Assembly (NCBI RefSeq): GCF_001552595.1
Contig: NZ_BCRM01000001.1
Location: forward strand, 992,001-1,056,000
Length of the DNA stretch: 64,000 nt
Source: Rhodococcus erythropolis NBRC 15567
GTDB lineage: Bacteria; Actinomycetota; Actinomycetes; Mycobacteriales; Mycobacteriaceae
Reading direction: 5' to 3'
Positions 35,128-45,131 of this stretch are shown here, in pieces (within the stretch, counting starts at the first letter, position 1; every line of letters starts with the position of its first letter). The position numbers and the translations under genes were made by a program. The notes beneath the pieces are model-generated. The model was not told where the DNA came from. It worked only from the letters and a program-made list of their open reading frames with translations, and searched no databases.

Positions 35128-35667
35128 TCAGTAGCGCCGGGCGAGATAGTATGGCATCGAGTCCACGGGTGCGCGTTTGACCGACTCCCCGGACGTCGGG
35201 GCGTGAAGGACCTCACCGCCTCCGGCATAGATCCCCACATGTTCCCCGCCGTAGTACAGGACTACGTCACCTGGCTGGAGATCGTCCCGGGAAATCGGAG
35301 CTCCGCCGACCGCCTGGTCGTAGGTAGTTCGCGGAATTGAAACGCCCGCTTGTGCATAGGCCCATTGAACGAGGCCGGAGCAGTCGAACGAGTCCGGTCC
35401 GGTCGCGCCCCAGACGTACGGTGCGCCGATCTTGGACTCTGCGGCTGCCAATGCGCGGCCTCCATCCGAGGAATCGAAAGCTGACACTTTCGCCGGATTC
35501 GTGACGACGGAAACTCCGGCGGTGTTCCAGTCCGGAAGCAAGGGGGCCTGAGCGTTCGCGGTGTCGATACTGACGGCAAGGGTTGTCAGTGAAAGAGCGC
35601 CGATGACAAGCGCCCTTCCGAGTGCGTTCTTCGTCGTGCTGGGGCTGGTGAATCGGTGGTGCGACAT
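35128..35667 (-). CDS. Secreted NlpC/P60 cell-wall endopeptidase
   Basis: 179 residues. A signal peptide ends near TANA-QA at residue 39. The NlpC/P60 domain (about 70-179) has the catalytic Cys in SFDCSGLVQWAY, the His in GEHVGIYAGGGEV and a third polar residue in LHAPTSG. It would cut peptide stems of peptidoglycan outside the membrane. The start is ATG 35667. The roughly 140-nt upstream leader has alternative base-pairing, see the separate entry. Confidence 0.9.
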   Translation of the reverse strand: MSHHRFTSPSTTKNALGRALVIGALSLTTLAVSIDTANAQAPLLPDWNTAGVSVVTNPAKVSAFDSSDGGRALAAAESKIGAPYVWGATGPDSFDCSGLVQWAYAQAGVSIPRTTYDQAVGGAPISRDDLQPGDVVLYYGGEHVGIYAGGGEVLHAPTSGESVKRAPVDSMPYYLARRY

Positions 35668-35696
35668 TTCTCGTGTTGCCTTCGCGTCGGTGCGTC

Positions 35697-35802
35697 CCGA
35701 AGCAGGTATCCGGCTGGGCGTGATCGGGCTTCGGCTTGTGACACACAGCCTGGTTTCGCCTCGACGTGTTCGCGCCGGTCAGTTGGACGGGATGCATACC
35801 TG
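35697..35802 (-). promoter_or_regulatory. Structured leader of the NlpC/P60 gene, riboswitch candidate
   Basis: In the minus-strand RNA, CAGGTAT (plus 35796-35802) can pair with ATACCTG (35703-35709), closing a domain of about 100 nt. CCGAAGC (35728-35734) can instead pair with GCTTCGG (35697-35703). The two 3' partners share position 35703 and are adjacent, so the helices compete or stack tightly. Cell-wall hydrolase genes in actinobacteria often carry c-di-AMP (ydaO) riboswitches. I cannot match the canonical ydaO motifs here, so the class is open. Confidence 0.35.
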
Positions 35803-35966
35803 TTTTCGAGTGGCGTGTCGGCAATCGTGACGTCTCGCGAAGTGGCAGAAGAAAGAAGTAGGTACCGATGCAGGTACTACGGTCGTCGCCGCGCCGGTGC
35901 GTGCGCGGCAACATCGAGTTCGATACTTCACCCGGAGAAAAACCTCACCTGAACTGGGATTTGATC

Positions 35967-36860
35967 ATGATTGTCTCCGCAAGTCGAACCGATGCATTCA
36001 TCGAGTGGCGCACCGCCGTGGTCGATTCTCGACCTGTCGACTTCGGCGTCGGTGGGCACGGCGAGACAGTGCTGTTTCTGCACGGTTGGGGGTTGTCCCC
36101 TCGCGCCTATGGATCTGCGCTTGCTGCCGTCGTTCACCGGGGATCCAGGGTGATTGCGCCTGCGCTTCCGAGACTTGGCGGTACGGCTGAACTAGACCGA
36201 GCCAATCGCAACTTCGAAGGTTATGCGGCGTGGGTGACGCGGTTTCTCGACGCGGCCGGAGTTACCGGTCCGGTGACCGTCGTCGGGCATTCGTTCGGCG
36301 GCGGTGTAGCGACAGCAGTGGCGCGGGACTTCCCCACGCGAGTCTCGCGCTTGGTTCTGGTGAACTCGGTTGGTGGTGGCGTGTGGTCGAGTGCTGGTGG
36401 TCAGAAGCGCCCGATTCGCGAACGTCCGTGGTGGAACTGGTGTGTGTCGGCGATGGTCGAGGCTGTCGAGTCGGTACACGCTCGCAGAATCCCGCAGGTT
36501 CGACTCGACGAGTTCGCGTTCAACGCGCTTCGCAACGCCCGTGGAGTGTGGCAAACGGGCAACCTCGCGCGGACTGCGGATCTCATCGATGCACTCGAAG
36601 AGATCGCAGTCCGCGCGATGCCTGTTGTCGTGTTGTGGGGAGCTGATGATCATGTGATTCCGCGAACGAGTTTTCATGCTGTCTGCGCCGCCTTGGGTGA
36701 TCCCGAGGTTCGCGAGGTTCCTGGCAATCACAATTGGCTTATCGACGATGCGGAATTGTTCGGCCAGGTGCTGACGGAATCACTGGCCGGACGAGCTGTC
36801 AGTGCACCTGTTCTGTCTCCTTCGTTCGCGTTCTGTTCGACCACGCGGATTGCGCAGTGA
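35967..36860 (+). CDS. Alpha/beta hydrolase
   Basis: 297 residues from ATG 35967; the frame opens at 35868 but the extra part is unsupported. The catalytic triad is readable: Ser in VVGHSFGGG near residue 109, Asp in LWGADDHVIP near 230 and His in VPGNHNWLI near 257. The oxyanion strand is LFLHGWGLSPRAY. The substrate is unknown. The last 62 bp overlap the 3' end of the convergent MFS gene, so the C-terminal tail (after about residue 275) may be unimportant. Confidence 0.85.
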   Translation: MIVSASRTDAFIEWRTAVVDSRPVDFGVGGHGETVLFLHGWGLSPRAYGSALAAVVHRGSRVIAPALPRLGGTAELDRANRNFEGYAAWVTRFLDAAGVTGPVTVVGHSFGGGVATAVARDFPTRVSRLVLVNSVGGGVWSSAGGQKRPIRERPWWNWCVSAMVEAVESVHARRIPQVRLDEFAFNALRNARGVWQTGNLARTADLIDALEEIAVRAMPVVVLWGADDHVIPRTSFHAVCAALGDPEVREVPGNHNWLIDDAELFGQVLTESLAGRAVSAPVLSPSFAFCSTTRIAQ

Positions 36861-38328
36861 CCAGGCAGCCGGCGATCAGGGTGATGACCGCGATGACGCG
36901 CACGGCGCTGTCCGCGCCGGTGGTGAAGGCACTCAGGACGGCGTCGTGAGCGAGGGGAGTGTCGGCCATCTCGAGTCCGTCTGCGACCGTGCGTGGCGCG
37001 GCGCCGTCTCCGTCGCGCATCGCGTCGGGCAATGCGCTGATGAAACGGCTGGTCAAGATGGTGCCGATGACGGCGACGCCCAAGGCGCTGCCGAATTCTC
37101 GTGCCGTCGCCTGCAGTCCTGAACCGACGCCTGCCTGTTCGAGGGGCAGCGAGTCCGCGATGTCGTGAGTCAATACGGGGAGCGCGGCTGCCGCGCCGAT
37201 GCCGATGACGACGAGCCACAACGCGTAGGCGAAATAGGGAGTGTGGGCTGTGCTGGTCGACAGCCCGAACATGCCGACCCCGATGAACGCGAACGCTGCC
37301 GCCACGGTGATGGTGGAACCCAGACGAGCCGAGATCAGCGGCACGAAGCGAGCACCGAACAGCAGTGGAATGGTCAGCGGTATCACCGCCAGGCCGGTGG
37401 TGAGAACGCTGAATCCCTTGGCGTACTGCAGAAATGATGCGTTGACGTAGAACAGTGCGAACAGACCGAAGAACGCGACGGTCATTCCCAGGCATCCCGC
37501 GCGCAGCAGAGGAAGGCGGAACAACCGCGGATCCAGCAAGGGTTGCTCGACGCGGAGCTCGACGATGATCCATGCCGCATAAAGCGCCGCCGACGCGACG
37601 AATGCTGAGATCACCGTGATGCTGCCCCAACCACTTTCGGGTCCTTCGATGACGCCGACCAGCAACCCGAACGTCGCCGCCGTCAGCAAGACGGTTCCGA
37701 CGGGGTCGAGACCGCGGTGATTTCGAGGGGTGCGAGGAGCAAGGTTGGCGACTGCGGCAGCACCTGCCACCGCGATGGGTACGACGGCGACGAACAACCA
37801 GCGCCAGGACCCGGTCTGCAGAAGCGCGCCACCACCGACATTCCCTGCCACGCCGCCGAATCCGGTCGACGATGCCCAAATGGCAATTGCGCGAGGACGC
37901 TTCTGTGGGGGAGTCGCGTGCATGAGGATTGCGAGGCTGTTCGACAGAACACAGGCGGCTCCGACTCCGGTGACGCAGCGGCCGATCAGCATCACCGCCA
38001 CTGTGGGGGAACTCGCGGACACGGCGGCGCCTGCTGCGAAGAGGATCAACCCGATGGTCAGCACCCCTTTGCGTCCGAAGCGATCACCGAGTGCCCCGCA
38101 GGGGATCACCAGACAGGCGAAGACCGTGACGTAGGAATCGACGATCCATAGAAGCTGCGTCGAGGAAGGATGCAGAGACCCGGACGTCAGGAGCGGAACT
38201 GCCAGGTTGATGGCCGCGACGAACGCAATAACGAGGACGGTGACCGCGCACAACGTTGCGAGCACCAATCCTTGTCGCGCGTCCGAGTTCGCCCGACCCT
38301 CCGTCGGTATCGAAGTATTTGTGGACAA
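36799..38328 (-). CDS. MFS drug transporter, DHA2 (QacA/Smv-like), 14 helices
   Basis: 509 residues from TTG 38328, picked because AGAGG sits 7 nt upstream and the longer frame would run through the LysR operator. DHA2 motifs are AAINLAVPLLTSGSLHPSSTQLLWIVDSYVT near 33-63 and GALGDRFGRKGVLTIGL near 77 (motif A). It is divergent from a LysR gene, with a perfect dyad between them. It is probably a LysR-controlled exporter of antiseptics, dyes or a natural product. Confidence 0.88.
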   Translation of the reverse strand: MSTNTSIPTEGRANSDARQGLVLATLCAVTVLVIAFVAAINLAVPLLTSGSLHPSSTQLLWIVDSYVTVFACLVIPCGALGDRFGRKGVLTIGLILFAAGAAVSASSPTVAVMLIGRCVTGVGAACVLSNSLAILMHATPPQKRPRAIAIWASSTGFGGVAGNVGGGALLQTGSWRWLFVAVVPIAVAGAAAVANLAPRTPRNHRGLDPVGTVLLTAATFGLLVGVIEGPESGWGSITVISAFVASAALYAAWIIVELRVEQPLLDPRLFRLPLLRAGCLGMTVAFFGLFALFYVNASFLQYAKGFSVLTTGLAVIPLTIPLLFGARFVPLISARLGSTITVAAAFAFIGVGMFGLSTSTAHTPYFAYALWLVVIGIGAAAALPVLTHDIADSLPLEQAGVGSGLQATAREFGSALGVAVIGTILTSRFISALPDAMRDGDGAAPRTVADGLEMADTPLAHDAVLSAFTTGADSAVRVIAVITLIAGCLVTAQSAWSNRTRTKETEQVH

Positions 38329-38426
38329 GACGCACCTCTTTGCGGAAATTTGTTCTATTGCGGGAGTTGTTGATCGACAGCCAATTCGGCTACTGAAACG
38401 ACAGTAGGGATCTCGGTAACGTGCGT

Positions 38427-38447
38427 CTACTGCAAAGATTGCAGTAG
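38427..38447. promoter_or_regulatory. LysR operator, 9-bp perfect inverted repeat
   Basis: CTACTGCAA-AGA-TTGCAGTAG is a perfect dyad with 9-bp arms, containing several T-N11-A frames typical of LysR boxes. It lies 21 bp before the LysR start and about 100 bp from the divergent MFS start. Confidence 0.75.
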
Positions 38448-38468
38448 ATAGTTGCGTATGGTGCAACT

Positions 38469-39365
38469 ATGGCGATGGATATGGACCTCAATCTTTTGAG
38501 AGTGTTCGACGCTCTGGTAGCGGAGGGCAGTGTCACCGGCGCGGCCGAGCGATTGAACTTGTCGATACCGGCAACCAGTAGGGCTTTGGGGCGTCTCCGG
38601 AGTGCGATGGATGACCCGATCTTTGTTCGTGCCGGGCGTGGGTTGGTACCGACGCCGTTTGCGTTGCGTGCAGCACCTCAGGTCCGATCGCTCCTGGAAG
38701 GGGCGCAAGGCCTGTTGATCGACCGCAAGAACTTCGAACCAGCAGAACTCGAGCGGACTTTCGTGATCCGAATCAACGAGGGCACGGCGGCCAGCCTCAC
38801 CCCGGCTCTGGTCCGGCGTTTCGCGGCGGAAGCGCCGAACGCTGTAATCCGTTGTGTCGGAGAGGGAAACGAGGACGTCGACTCGCTGCGGAACGGTTCG
38901 ATCGATCTCGATATCGGCGCTGATCCGTTGCCGTCCTCTGATGTGTGCAGTGAGATTCTCTACCGAGAGGGTCATGTGGGCTTGGTATCGAAGTCGTCGC
39001 CGTTGGCCCGCACGGCTCAGCCGACACTCGCGCAGTTGTGTGAGCATCCACATGTCTCGACATCCAGACGTGGCCGGACACACGGACCGATCGACGACGC
39101 GTTGTCCGCAGTCGGAATGCGCCGGCGGGTGATCGCGGTGGTTGCCTCGCCCGTTGCGGCGGCGCTCATGGCGGCCGACAGCGATCTCGTTGCACTGGTG
39201 CCGGAAAGGCTTGCCCGATACTTTGCCGCTCGCCTCGATGTCGCTTGGTTTGCGGTGCCGACCGAACTACCGGCCGTCACCATCCACCAACAGTGGCACG
39301 GTCGGCTGGACCACGATCCAGCACACAAATGGCTGCGCGAACAAGTACGTGAGGCAAGCGTCTAG
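38469..39365 (+). CDS. LysR-family transcriptional regulator
   Basis: 298 residues. The N-terminal HTH (about 5-65) reads LNLLRVFDALVAEGSVTGAA, then SIPATSRALGRLRSAMDDPIF. The ligand-binding domain (about 95-295) is of the NodD/PA2220-like kind with DIGADPLPSSD and HVSTSRRGRTHGPIDDAL. It is divergent from the MFS exporter gene, with the dyad at 38427-38447 between. ATG 38469 is used; ATG 38475 is also possible. Confidence 0.9.
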   Translation: MAMDMDLNLLRVFDALVAEGSVTGAAERLNLSIPATSRALGRLRSAMDDPIFVRAGRGLVPTPFALRAAPQVRSLLEGAQGLLIDRKNFEPAELERTFVIRINEGTAASLTPALVRRFAAEAPNAVIRCVGEGNEDVDSLRNGSIDLDIGADPLPSSDVCSEILYREGHVGLVSKSSPLARTAQPTLAQLCEHPHVSTSRRGRTHGPIDDALSAVGMRRRVIAVVASPVAAALMAADSDLVALVPERLARYFAARLDVAWFAVPTELPAVTIHQQWHGRLDHDPAHKWLREQVREASV

Positions 39366-39399
39366 CTGGAATCGGCAGATGTTCTGTACTCTCGCAGTC

Positions 39400-39705
39400 A
39401 TGCAACAGCGGAGCACGGGAACGGTGACACGGTCACTGTTGCTGATTCTGCTGCCGTTCATCGCTCTTCTCGCCGTGCCTCCGCTTGGATCGTCGGGTAG
39501 CGCCGCGGTGCTGGGAACTGCGATTGCCGTCTTCGTGGTCGCAGCCCTCGCAACGTCGCCGAAGTACGAACTTCTGCAGCTGTGCACGGTTTCGGCCACT
39601 GGCCCCTCTGATGACGAACGCTGCCTGCGTGGCGCTTTCCGCAGGCAGAGCAGCCCGGACGCGCCCGGCCGTCCACAGCCTCGAGCTCCGGGAATCGGTT
39701 TGTAG
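39400..39705 (+). CDS. Small membrane protein, DUF6412-like, before yidC
   Basis: 101 residues from ATG 39400 (ATG 39379 would add seven). Two hydrophobic segments (LLLILLPFIALLAV and AAVLGTAIAVFVVAALA) at about 12-55 are followed by a soluble, basic, Pro-rich tail (GRPQPRAPGIGL). Small proteins of this kind precede extra yidC genes in Corynebacteriales, which is why I call it DUF6412-like. The function is unknown; a YidC partner is an inference from position. Confidence 0.7.
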   Translation: MQQRSTGTVTRSLLLILLPFIALLAVPPLGSSGSAAVLGTAIAVFVVAALATSPKYELLQLCTVSATGPSDDERCLRGAFRRQSSPDAPGRPQPRAPGIGL

Positions 39706-39817
39706 GTCGGCCGTCGGCGGGAGTGAACTCGTCGTAGGTCGGTCAGACGTCTTGCGTCCACGACCATTCCCGCGCTCTCATCTCTCTGAGCGTGCCTCTC
39801 GGTGAGGTTCATTCGTC

Positions 39818-40774
39818 ATGCTCGATTTTGTCTACTACCCCGTGTCCGGAATCCTCTGGTTCTGGCACAAGGTCTTTTCACTGATCTCCGGATCACCCGA
39901 CAACGGCGTCGTATGGGCGTTGTCGGTCGTATTTCTGGTCTTCACGCTCAAGGCTTTGCTGTTCAAACCCTTCGTCAAGCAGGTCCGCACCCAACTGGTG
40001 ATGCAGAAGCTGCAACCTCAGATCAAGGCGTTGCAGAAGAAGTATTCGGGTGACCGGCAGAAACTCACTGTCGAGATGGCCAAGCTGCAGAAGGAACACA
40101 ACTACAGTCCGTTGCTCGGCTGTCTGCCGATGCTCGTTCAGGCACCGGTGTTCATCGGCCTTTATCACGTCCTGCGATCGTTCAATCGGACTGGAGCGGC
40201 ATCGCACGTCCCGTTTCTGAGCCCGACCGAACCGATGTCGGTGGCGGACAACGCGAATACGGCCAACTACTTCTTCAGTGCCTCGGACGTGCAGTCGTTT
40301 CTCGACGCCAAACTGTTCGGCGCGCCGTTGTCCGCCATGATTTCGAGTCCGGCAGCGCAACTGGAAGCGTTCGGCGACGTCAGCCGTATCTCCATCATTC
40401 TGGTTGCCGTACCGCTGATGATCTTCGCCGCCGTCGCTACACATTTCACGTCGCGGGCGTCCATCGCGCGCCAAGTGGTCACCGGAACCGTCAACCCTCA
40501 AACAGCGATCATGAACAAGCTCGCATTGTGGGTGTTTCCGGTGGGTGTGATCGCTTTCGGTGCTTTCGCGCCCGTGGCGATCCTGCTGTATTTCGTGAGT
40601 AACAACTGCTGGACGCTGGGACAACAGCATTTGGTCTACGGCCGGATCGCGGCGGAGCAGAAGGAAGCTGAATCGTCGCCGACACCCGGAGTGACTGCGC
40701 CCCCGTCGCCCAGGGTGGCTGCAGCACCGCCGCTGCCGGGTGCAAAGCCGATCCGCGCCAAACGCAAGCGATGA
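39818..40774 (+). CDS. yidC: YidC/Oxa1-family membrane insertase, probable second copy
   Basis: 318 residues. It starts with [20 protein letters not shown], then the YidC core: [24 protein letters not shown] with the coiled cytoplasmic hairpin ([17 protein letters not shown]) and [20 protein letters not shown] near 100. Five helices are expected. The C-terminus is Pro/Ala-rich and ends KPIRAKRKR. It lacks the usual rpmH-rnpA neighbours, so it is likely a paralogue of the main YidC. It shares the plus strand with the small membrane protein upstream, 112 bp away. Confidence 0.92.
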   Translation: MLDFVYYPVSGILWFWHKVFSLISGSPDNGVVWALSVVFLVFTLKALLFKPFVKQVRTQLVMQKLQPQIKALQKKYSGDRQKLTVEMAKLQKEHNYSPLLGCLPMLVQAPVFIGLYHVLRSFNRTGAASHVPFLSPTEPMSVADNANTANYFFSASDVQSFLDAKLFGAPLSAMISSPAAQLEAFGDVSRISIILVAVPLMIFAAVATHFTSRASIARQVVTGTVNPQTAIMNKLALWVFPVGVIAFGAFAPVAILLYFVSNNCWTLGQQHLVYGRIAAEQKEAESSPTPGVTAPPSPRVAAAPPLPGAKPIRAKRKR

Positions 40775-40825
40775 CAGAAAAGCGACCCCTCCCTACCGGC
40801 GGGTAAGGCACGTACGCTGGAATGC

Positions 40826-41701
40826 ATGACCAAATGGACCGCAGAAGACGTAGTCGATCAGACCGGCCGCACATTTGTCGTCACGGGGGCGAACAGCGGA
40901 CTGGGTGAGGTAGTCGCACGGGCGCTTGGCAAAGCCGGGGCCGACGTCGTCCTCGCCTGTCGTGACACCACGAAGGCCGATGCCGTGGCCGCCGAGATCG
41001 GACCCAACGCGGTTGTCCGCAAATTGGACCTCTCGGATCTGTCGTCGGTACGAGCCTTTGCCGACGCAACGGAGAAGGTCGACGTCCTGGTGAACAACGC
41101 CGGCGTGATGGCGGTTCCGTTTCGCCGGACTGTCGATGGATTCGAAATGCAGATCGGCACAAACCATCTCGGGCACTTCGCGTTGACCGGATTGCTGAAG
41201 GACAAGCTCACCGACCGTGTCGTGACGATGTCCAGTGCCCTGCATCAGCTCGGAACTGTCGATCTGGACGATCTCAATTTCGAGCGTCGGAAGTACAACC
41301 GCTGGTTGGCCTACGGGCAGTCCAAGCTTGCCAATTTGTTGTTCACGTACGAACTTCAACGCAGGCTTGCGGCCTCGGGATCTTCGCTCAAAGCGCTTGC
41401 TTCGCATCCGGGATACGCGTCGACGAACCTGCAGGGTCACACCGAGTCGATCCAGGACAAGCTGATGGGAATCGGCAATTCGATCTTCGCGCAGTCCGCG
41501 GAGATGGGTGCCCTTCCCGAACTGTGGGCGGCAACCGCGCCGGATGCCTTCGGCGGCAGTTACATCGGACCGGACGGTCCGTTCGAGCAGCGAGGTTATC
41601 CGAAGGTCGTGGGGTCGAACAAGAAGTCACACGATTCGAAGACAGCCTCGGGTTTATGGACACTGTCGGAGAAGTTGACCGGAGTCTCGTTCGGGATCTG
41701 A
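40826..41701 (+). CDS. Short-chain dehydrogenase, retinol-dehydrogenase-like
   Basis: 291 residues with a complete SDR active site: TGANSGLGE near 20 for NAD(P), NNAGVM near 90, TMSSALH with the catalytic Ser near 135 and [11 protein letters not shown] (YxxxK) near 168. The NFERRKYN segment before the Tyr is typical of the WW-oxidoreductase/retinol dehydrogenase-like group. The substrate is unknown. ATG 40826 is the start, and the gene ends just before a strong terminator. Confidence 0.88.
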   Translation: MTKWTAEDVVDQTGRTFVVTGANSGLGEVVARALGKAGADVVLACRDTTKADAVAAEIGPNAVVRKLDLSDLSSVRAFADATEKVDVLVNNAGVMAVPFRRTVDGFEMQIGTNHLGHFALTGLLKDKLTDRVVTMSSALHQLGTVDLDDLNFERRKYNRWLAYGQSKLANLLFTYELQRRLAASGSSLKALASHPGYASTNLQGHTESIQDKLMGIGNSIFAQSAEMGALPELWAATAPDAFGGSYIGPDGPFEQRGYPKVVGSNKKSHDSKTASGLWTLSEKLTGVSFGI

Positions 41702-41706
41702 TTCAG

Positions 41707-41754
41707 ATATGAAGGTGGCCGCGAACTTCGAGAAGTTCGCGGCCACCTTCATAT
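41707..41754. terminator. Bidirectional terminator, 22-bp perfect stem
   Basis: Arms 41707-41728 and 41733-41754 are perfectly complementary around a CGAG loop. It separates the convergent SDR (plus) and NADP-dependent reductase (minus) genes. Confidence 0.92.
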
Positions 41755-41779
41755 TCGTTCGAGCCAGATGTTGTTCGGG

Positions 41780-42783
41780 TTACAGCGTGACAACCATCTT
41801 GCCGGTGTTCGCGCCGCGCATCAGGTCGATGAACGCTTGCGGTGCATTCTCCAGGCCTTCGACGATGGTCTCGTCCCACTGAATCTTGTTGTCGGCGAGC
41901 CACCCTGCCATGTGGGTGCGGAATTCGCCACCGAGGTGACGGTAGCCGCCTACGAGGAATCCGCGCAGTGTGAGCTGCTTGCCGATCATTAGTGCCAGGT
42001 TGTGGGGAGCGGTGGGCTTCTCGGTGGTGTTGTACTGAGCGATGGCTCCGCACAGGGCAATCCGGCCACCCTGGTTCATGGCATCGATGGCGGCTTCGAG
42101 ATGCTCGCCACCGACGTTGTCGAAGTACACGTCGATGCCCTCAGGGGCGGCAGCGGCGAGCAGTTCGGTGATCGGGCCGTCGTGGTAGTCGAATGCCGCA
42201 TCGAATCCGAGTTCGAGAAGTCGGGCAACCTTCGCCGGTGAACCGGCGCTACCGATTACTCGCTTCGCTCCGAGCAACTTGGCGATCTGACCGACGAGCG
42301 ATCCGACGGCACCGGCTGCGCCGGAGACGAACACGGTATCGCCTTCCTTGAACTCCGCAACCGCGGTGAGGCCGGCATACGCGGTGAGGCCAGTCATGCC
42401 GAGGGCACCCAGGTAGGCCGTCGCCGGCGCGATGGACGTGTCGGCCGGAGTCACTGCGGATCCGTCGAGGATGGCGTATTCACGCCAGCCGAGGCCGTGG
42501 ACGACAACGTCGCCCACAGCGCGATCAGCCGACTTGGATTCGACGACCTCGCCGACAGCACCACCGTCGAGCGGCGCACCGACCTGGAACGGCGGAAGGT
42601 AGGACTTCACGTCGTTCATTCGGCCGCGCATGTACGGGTCGACGGAGATGGCGATGTTGCGGACCAGGATCTGGCCGTCTTCGAGTTCGGGGAGTTCTAC
42701 TTCGGCGGTGGCGAAGTTCTCCGAGGTGGGCCAACCGTTCGGGCGTGAAGCGAGACGGATTTCCCGGCTGACAGTGGTGGTGC

Positions 42784-42787
<4 letters not shown>
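41780..42787 (-). CDS. NADP-dependent MDR oxidoreductase (YncB/CurA-like)
   Basis: 335 residues of the zinc-free medium-chain reductase group. [10 protein letters not shown] near 51, [11 protein letters not shown] near 133 and the NADP-binding [17 protein letters not shown] near 155 match leukotriene/prostaglandin reductase and CurA relatives, which reduce alkenal or enone double bonds. Its ATG (42787) overlaps the Ohr stop in an ATGA junction. Being in the peroxide operon, it may reduce reactive enals from lipid peroxidation. Confidence 0.9.
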
Positions 42788-43208
<421 letters not shown>

Positions 43209-43212
<4 letters not shown>

Positions 43213-43670
43213 GACTTCTTCTTTCCGTCGGAGTGGGCATTGGATGCTTGAAGTGACTCACCGAGACGAGTGAGAACGTCTCGAAGTTCTGTGAGTTCGT
43301 CGTTACTCAGACCAGTGGCGCCTGCGAGCTTGGCCGGGATGTCCTCGGCCTTGCTGCGCAAGGTGGAACCCGCCTCGGTCAGGTGAATCTCGACGCGACG
43401 CTCGTCCGTGGTGAGGCGTCGGCGTTCGATGAATCCCAGACCCTCCAGCCTCTTGAGCAGCGGCGACAGGGTTCCGGTATCGAGATCGAGTGCCTCACAG
43501 ATCTCACGCACGCCCCGGCCGTCTCGTTCCCAGAGTGTCAACAGGACGAGGTACTGGGGATACGTGATTCCCAGGTCGTCGAGCATTGCCCGGTACGCGG
43601 CCGTAGTGGCCCGCGACGCCGAATAGAGGGCGAAGCAGACCTGGCGTTCGAGAGCGAGTGGGTTGGTCAC
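43209..43670 (-). CDS. ohrR: OhrR, MarR-family peroxide sensor
   Basis: 153 residues. [14 protein letters not shown] places the reactive Cys12 exactly as in OhrR sensors, and the winged helix has [19 protein letters not shown] and the wing [12 protein letters not shown] second Cys (58) is in the HTH; there is no C-terminal partner Cys, so it looks like the one-Cys type. It heads the ohrR-ohr-reductase operon and should repress it until oxidised. Confidence 0.94.
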
Positions 43671-43684
43671 GAGAACAACTGTAG

Positions 43685-43707
43685 CGCACAGTTAAGTTGT
43701 GCACAAC
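43685..43707. promoter_or_regulatory. OhrR operator candidate
   Basis: GCGCACAGTTAAGTTGTGCAC (43685-43705) has GCACA and TGTGC arms around a TTAA core, in line with AT-centred OhrR boxes. It overlaps a perfect 12-bp palindrome GTTGTGCACAAC (43696-43707). It lies 15-37 bp upstream of the ohrR start. Confidence 0.65.
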
Positions 43708-43748
43708 AAAGAAGTGTCAAATAGATCCGCGGATGCACAGCCGTCTGG

Positions 43749-45131
43749 CTACGGCGTCGACAGAATCTCGGATACGCACCCGAGGAAGGTGAACACTGCC
43801 TGGGCCGCGGGTGCCGGAAATCGGGTGCGCACTGCCAGCCCGTCGTTGGTGCGCGAAAACCAGAACTGAACGTCGTCGGCGCTCGACACGCGACTGAGTT
43901 GCTGCGGATTGATCGGCGCAGGTTGTGAGTCGCCGGGCCGTGATTCGCGGGGGCGAGATCCACCGGGCATGGTCCGGTAGTCGGCGTAGGACACCGAGAA
44001 GATGTCTCGGCGAGTGGGCGAAACCTCGGGCCCCAAGCTCCTCAACACTTGTCTCGACGACACGGACGACAGTGAAAGTGCCTCGTGGAAAGCGAGATTG
44101 ACTGCCCGAGCAGTGCTGTGAAGATCATCCATGCTCGTCACGGTGATGGGTGCATTGGCCACCAGCCAGCCGAAGGTGTGGTTGTGCCGCGGTTCCCGAC
44201 GCGTGTGAACAGGGAACAGAAGGCGTGTGTCTCGCTTTTCGGTCAATTGTGTTGTGGCCAAACCGATCGACGCAAGAATCGCACCGAACGACGAGTGTCG
44301 ATGATCGGCGCAGTTCTGGTCGAACAGCTCTGCTTCGTCGGCGTCGAGGAGCATTCGGGTGTCTGTGCCCTGGGGCGACATGGTCCCGGCGGGCAGTCCC
44401 AGATCTACGGGAAAATGGGGAGTGTCACCCCCGCAAGCTCGAAGGAAAGACCGCCACCCCGCAATGCGGTGGTCGCCGGGCTCTGGATCCGCGGTTGCCG
44501 ATTCACGGAAGCAGTAGTTGAGGAAACTCCCGGGCTCGGGCAAGAGATCCGACGCGATCGGATTACGGTCCGCCCGCGTGTATTCACGATACAGAGTGCT
44601 GATCTCGGTAATTGCGATGCTCATGGACCAGCCGTCGCAGATGGCATGGTCGAATCCGCAGATCACTGTCGACTGGTCCTCGCGGGTGATGGCCCCGAGA
44701 AAGTAGGCGGGAAACGCAAAAGGATTGCACCATCGATCCAAGCGCTCGCCCAAGAGTTCTCGCACCTGTTCCGGCGTTCGCGCATCCGCCACTGTTTCCT
44801 CACGGAGGCGCAGATCGGCGACATCGGCGACGTCGACGAACAGCGCCGAGGATTCATCCGCTTCTTCGGCCTGGGAGAACGAGCACGACAGGGCGTCGTG
44901 ACGGGACGTCCATTCCTCGAAGCTGGCCCGGAGTGCGTCCGTGTCGATCGGGCCGGGAACGTCGAAAGTGGCAGCGAGCCAAGTCGTATCGCCGCGGGTC
45001 CCGGCAAGATGCAGCTGCTGATTCGAGGTCGGAGGAACCGGATACGTCGATCCGGTGGAGATTTCGCTCGGCGTCCACTGCAGGATGCGGCCCGGCCGTG
45101 CCTCGAATCTGTCGAGAAAGGTGATGTGCAT
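43749..45131 (-). CDS. Stand-alone condensation-domain acyltransferase (PapA-like), gene 3 of 3
   Basis: 460 residues, a single condensation/acyltransferase domain. The active-site HxxxDG is HAICDG at 162-167, preceded by Asp (GFDHAICDG). A later FGWLVANAPI block matches the DFGW-like element near 320. Its ATG (45129-45131) overlaps the stop of the previous gene by one base (TGATG), so it is translationally coupled. No carrier protein, adenylation or PKS module is near. PapA-type enzymes acylate glycolipids such as trehalose or phthiocerol lipids; the substrate here is unknown. Confidence 0.85.
   Translation of the reverse strand: MHITFLDRFEARPGRILQWTPSEISTGSTYPVPPTSNQQLHLAGTRGDTTWLAATFDVPGPIDTDALRASFEEWTSRHDALSCSFSQAEEADESSALFVDVADVADLRLREETVADARTPEQVRELLGERLDRWCNPFAFPAYFLGAITREDQSTVICGFDHAICDGWSMSIAITEISTLYREYTRADRNPIASDLLPEPGSFLNYCFRESATADPEPGDHRIAGWRSFLRACGGDTPHFPVDLGLPAGTMSPQGTDTRMLLDADEAELFDQNCADHRHSSFGAILASIGLATTQLTEKRDTRLLFPVHTRREPRHNHTFGWLVANAPITVTSMDDLHSTARAVNLAFHEALSLSSVSSRQVLRSLGPEVSPTRRDIFSVSYADYRTMPGGSRPRESRPGDSQPAPINPQQLSRVSSADDVQFWFSRTNDGLAVRTRFPAPAAQAVFTFLGCVSEILSTP

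Noticed and set aside
35700-35802. B12-box-like AGCCGGATACCTGC in the NlpC leader as a cobalamin riboswitch
   Set aside because: The enclosed domain is only about 100 nt and the other conserved cobalamin elements are missing; an NlpC gene is also not a usual B12 target.
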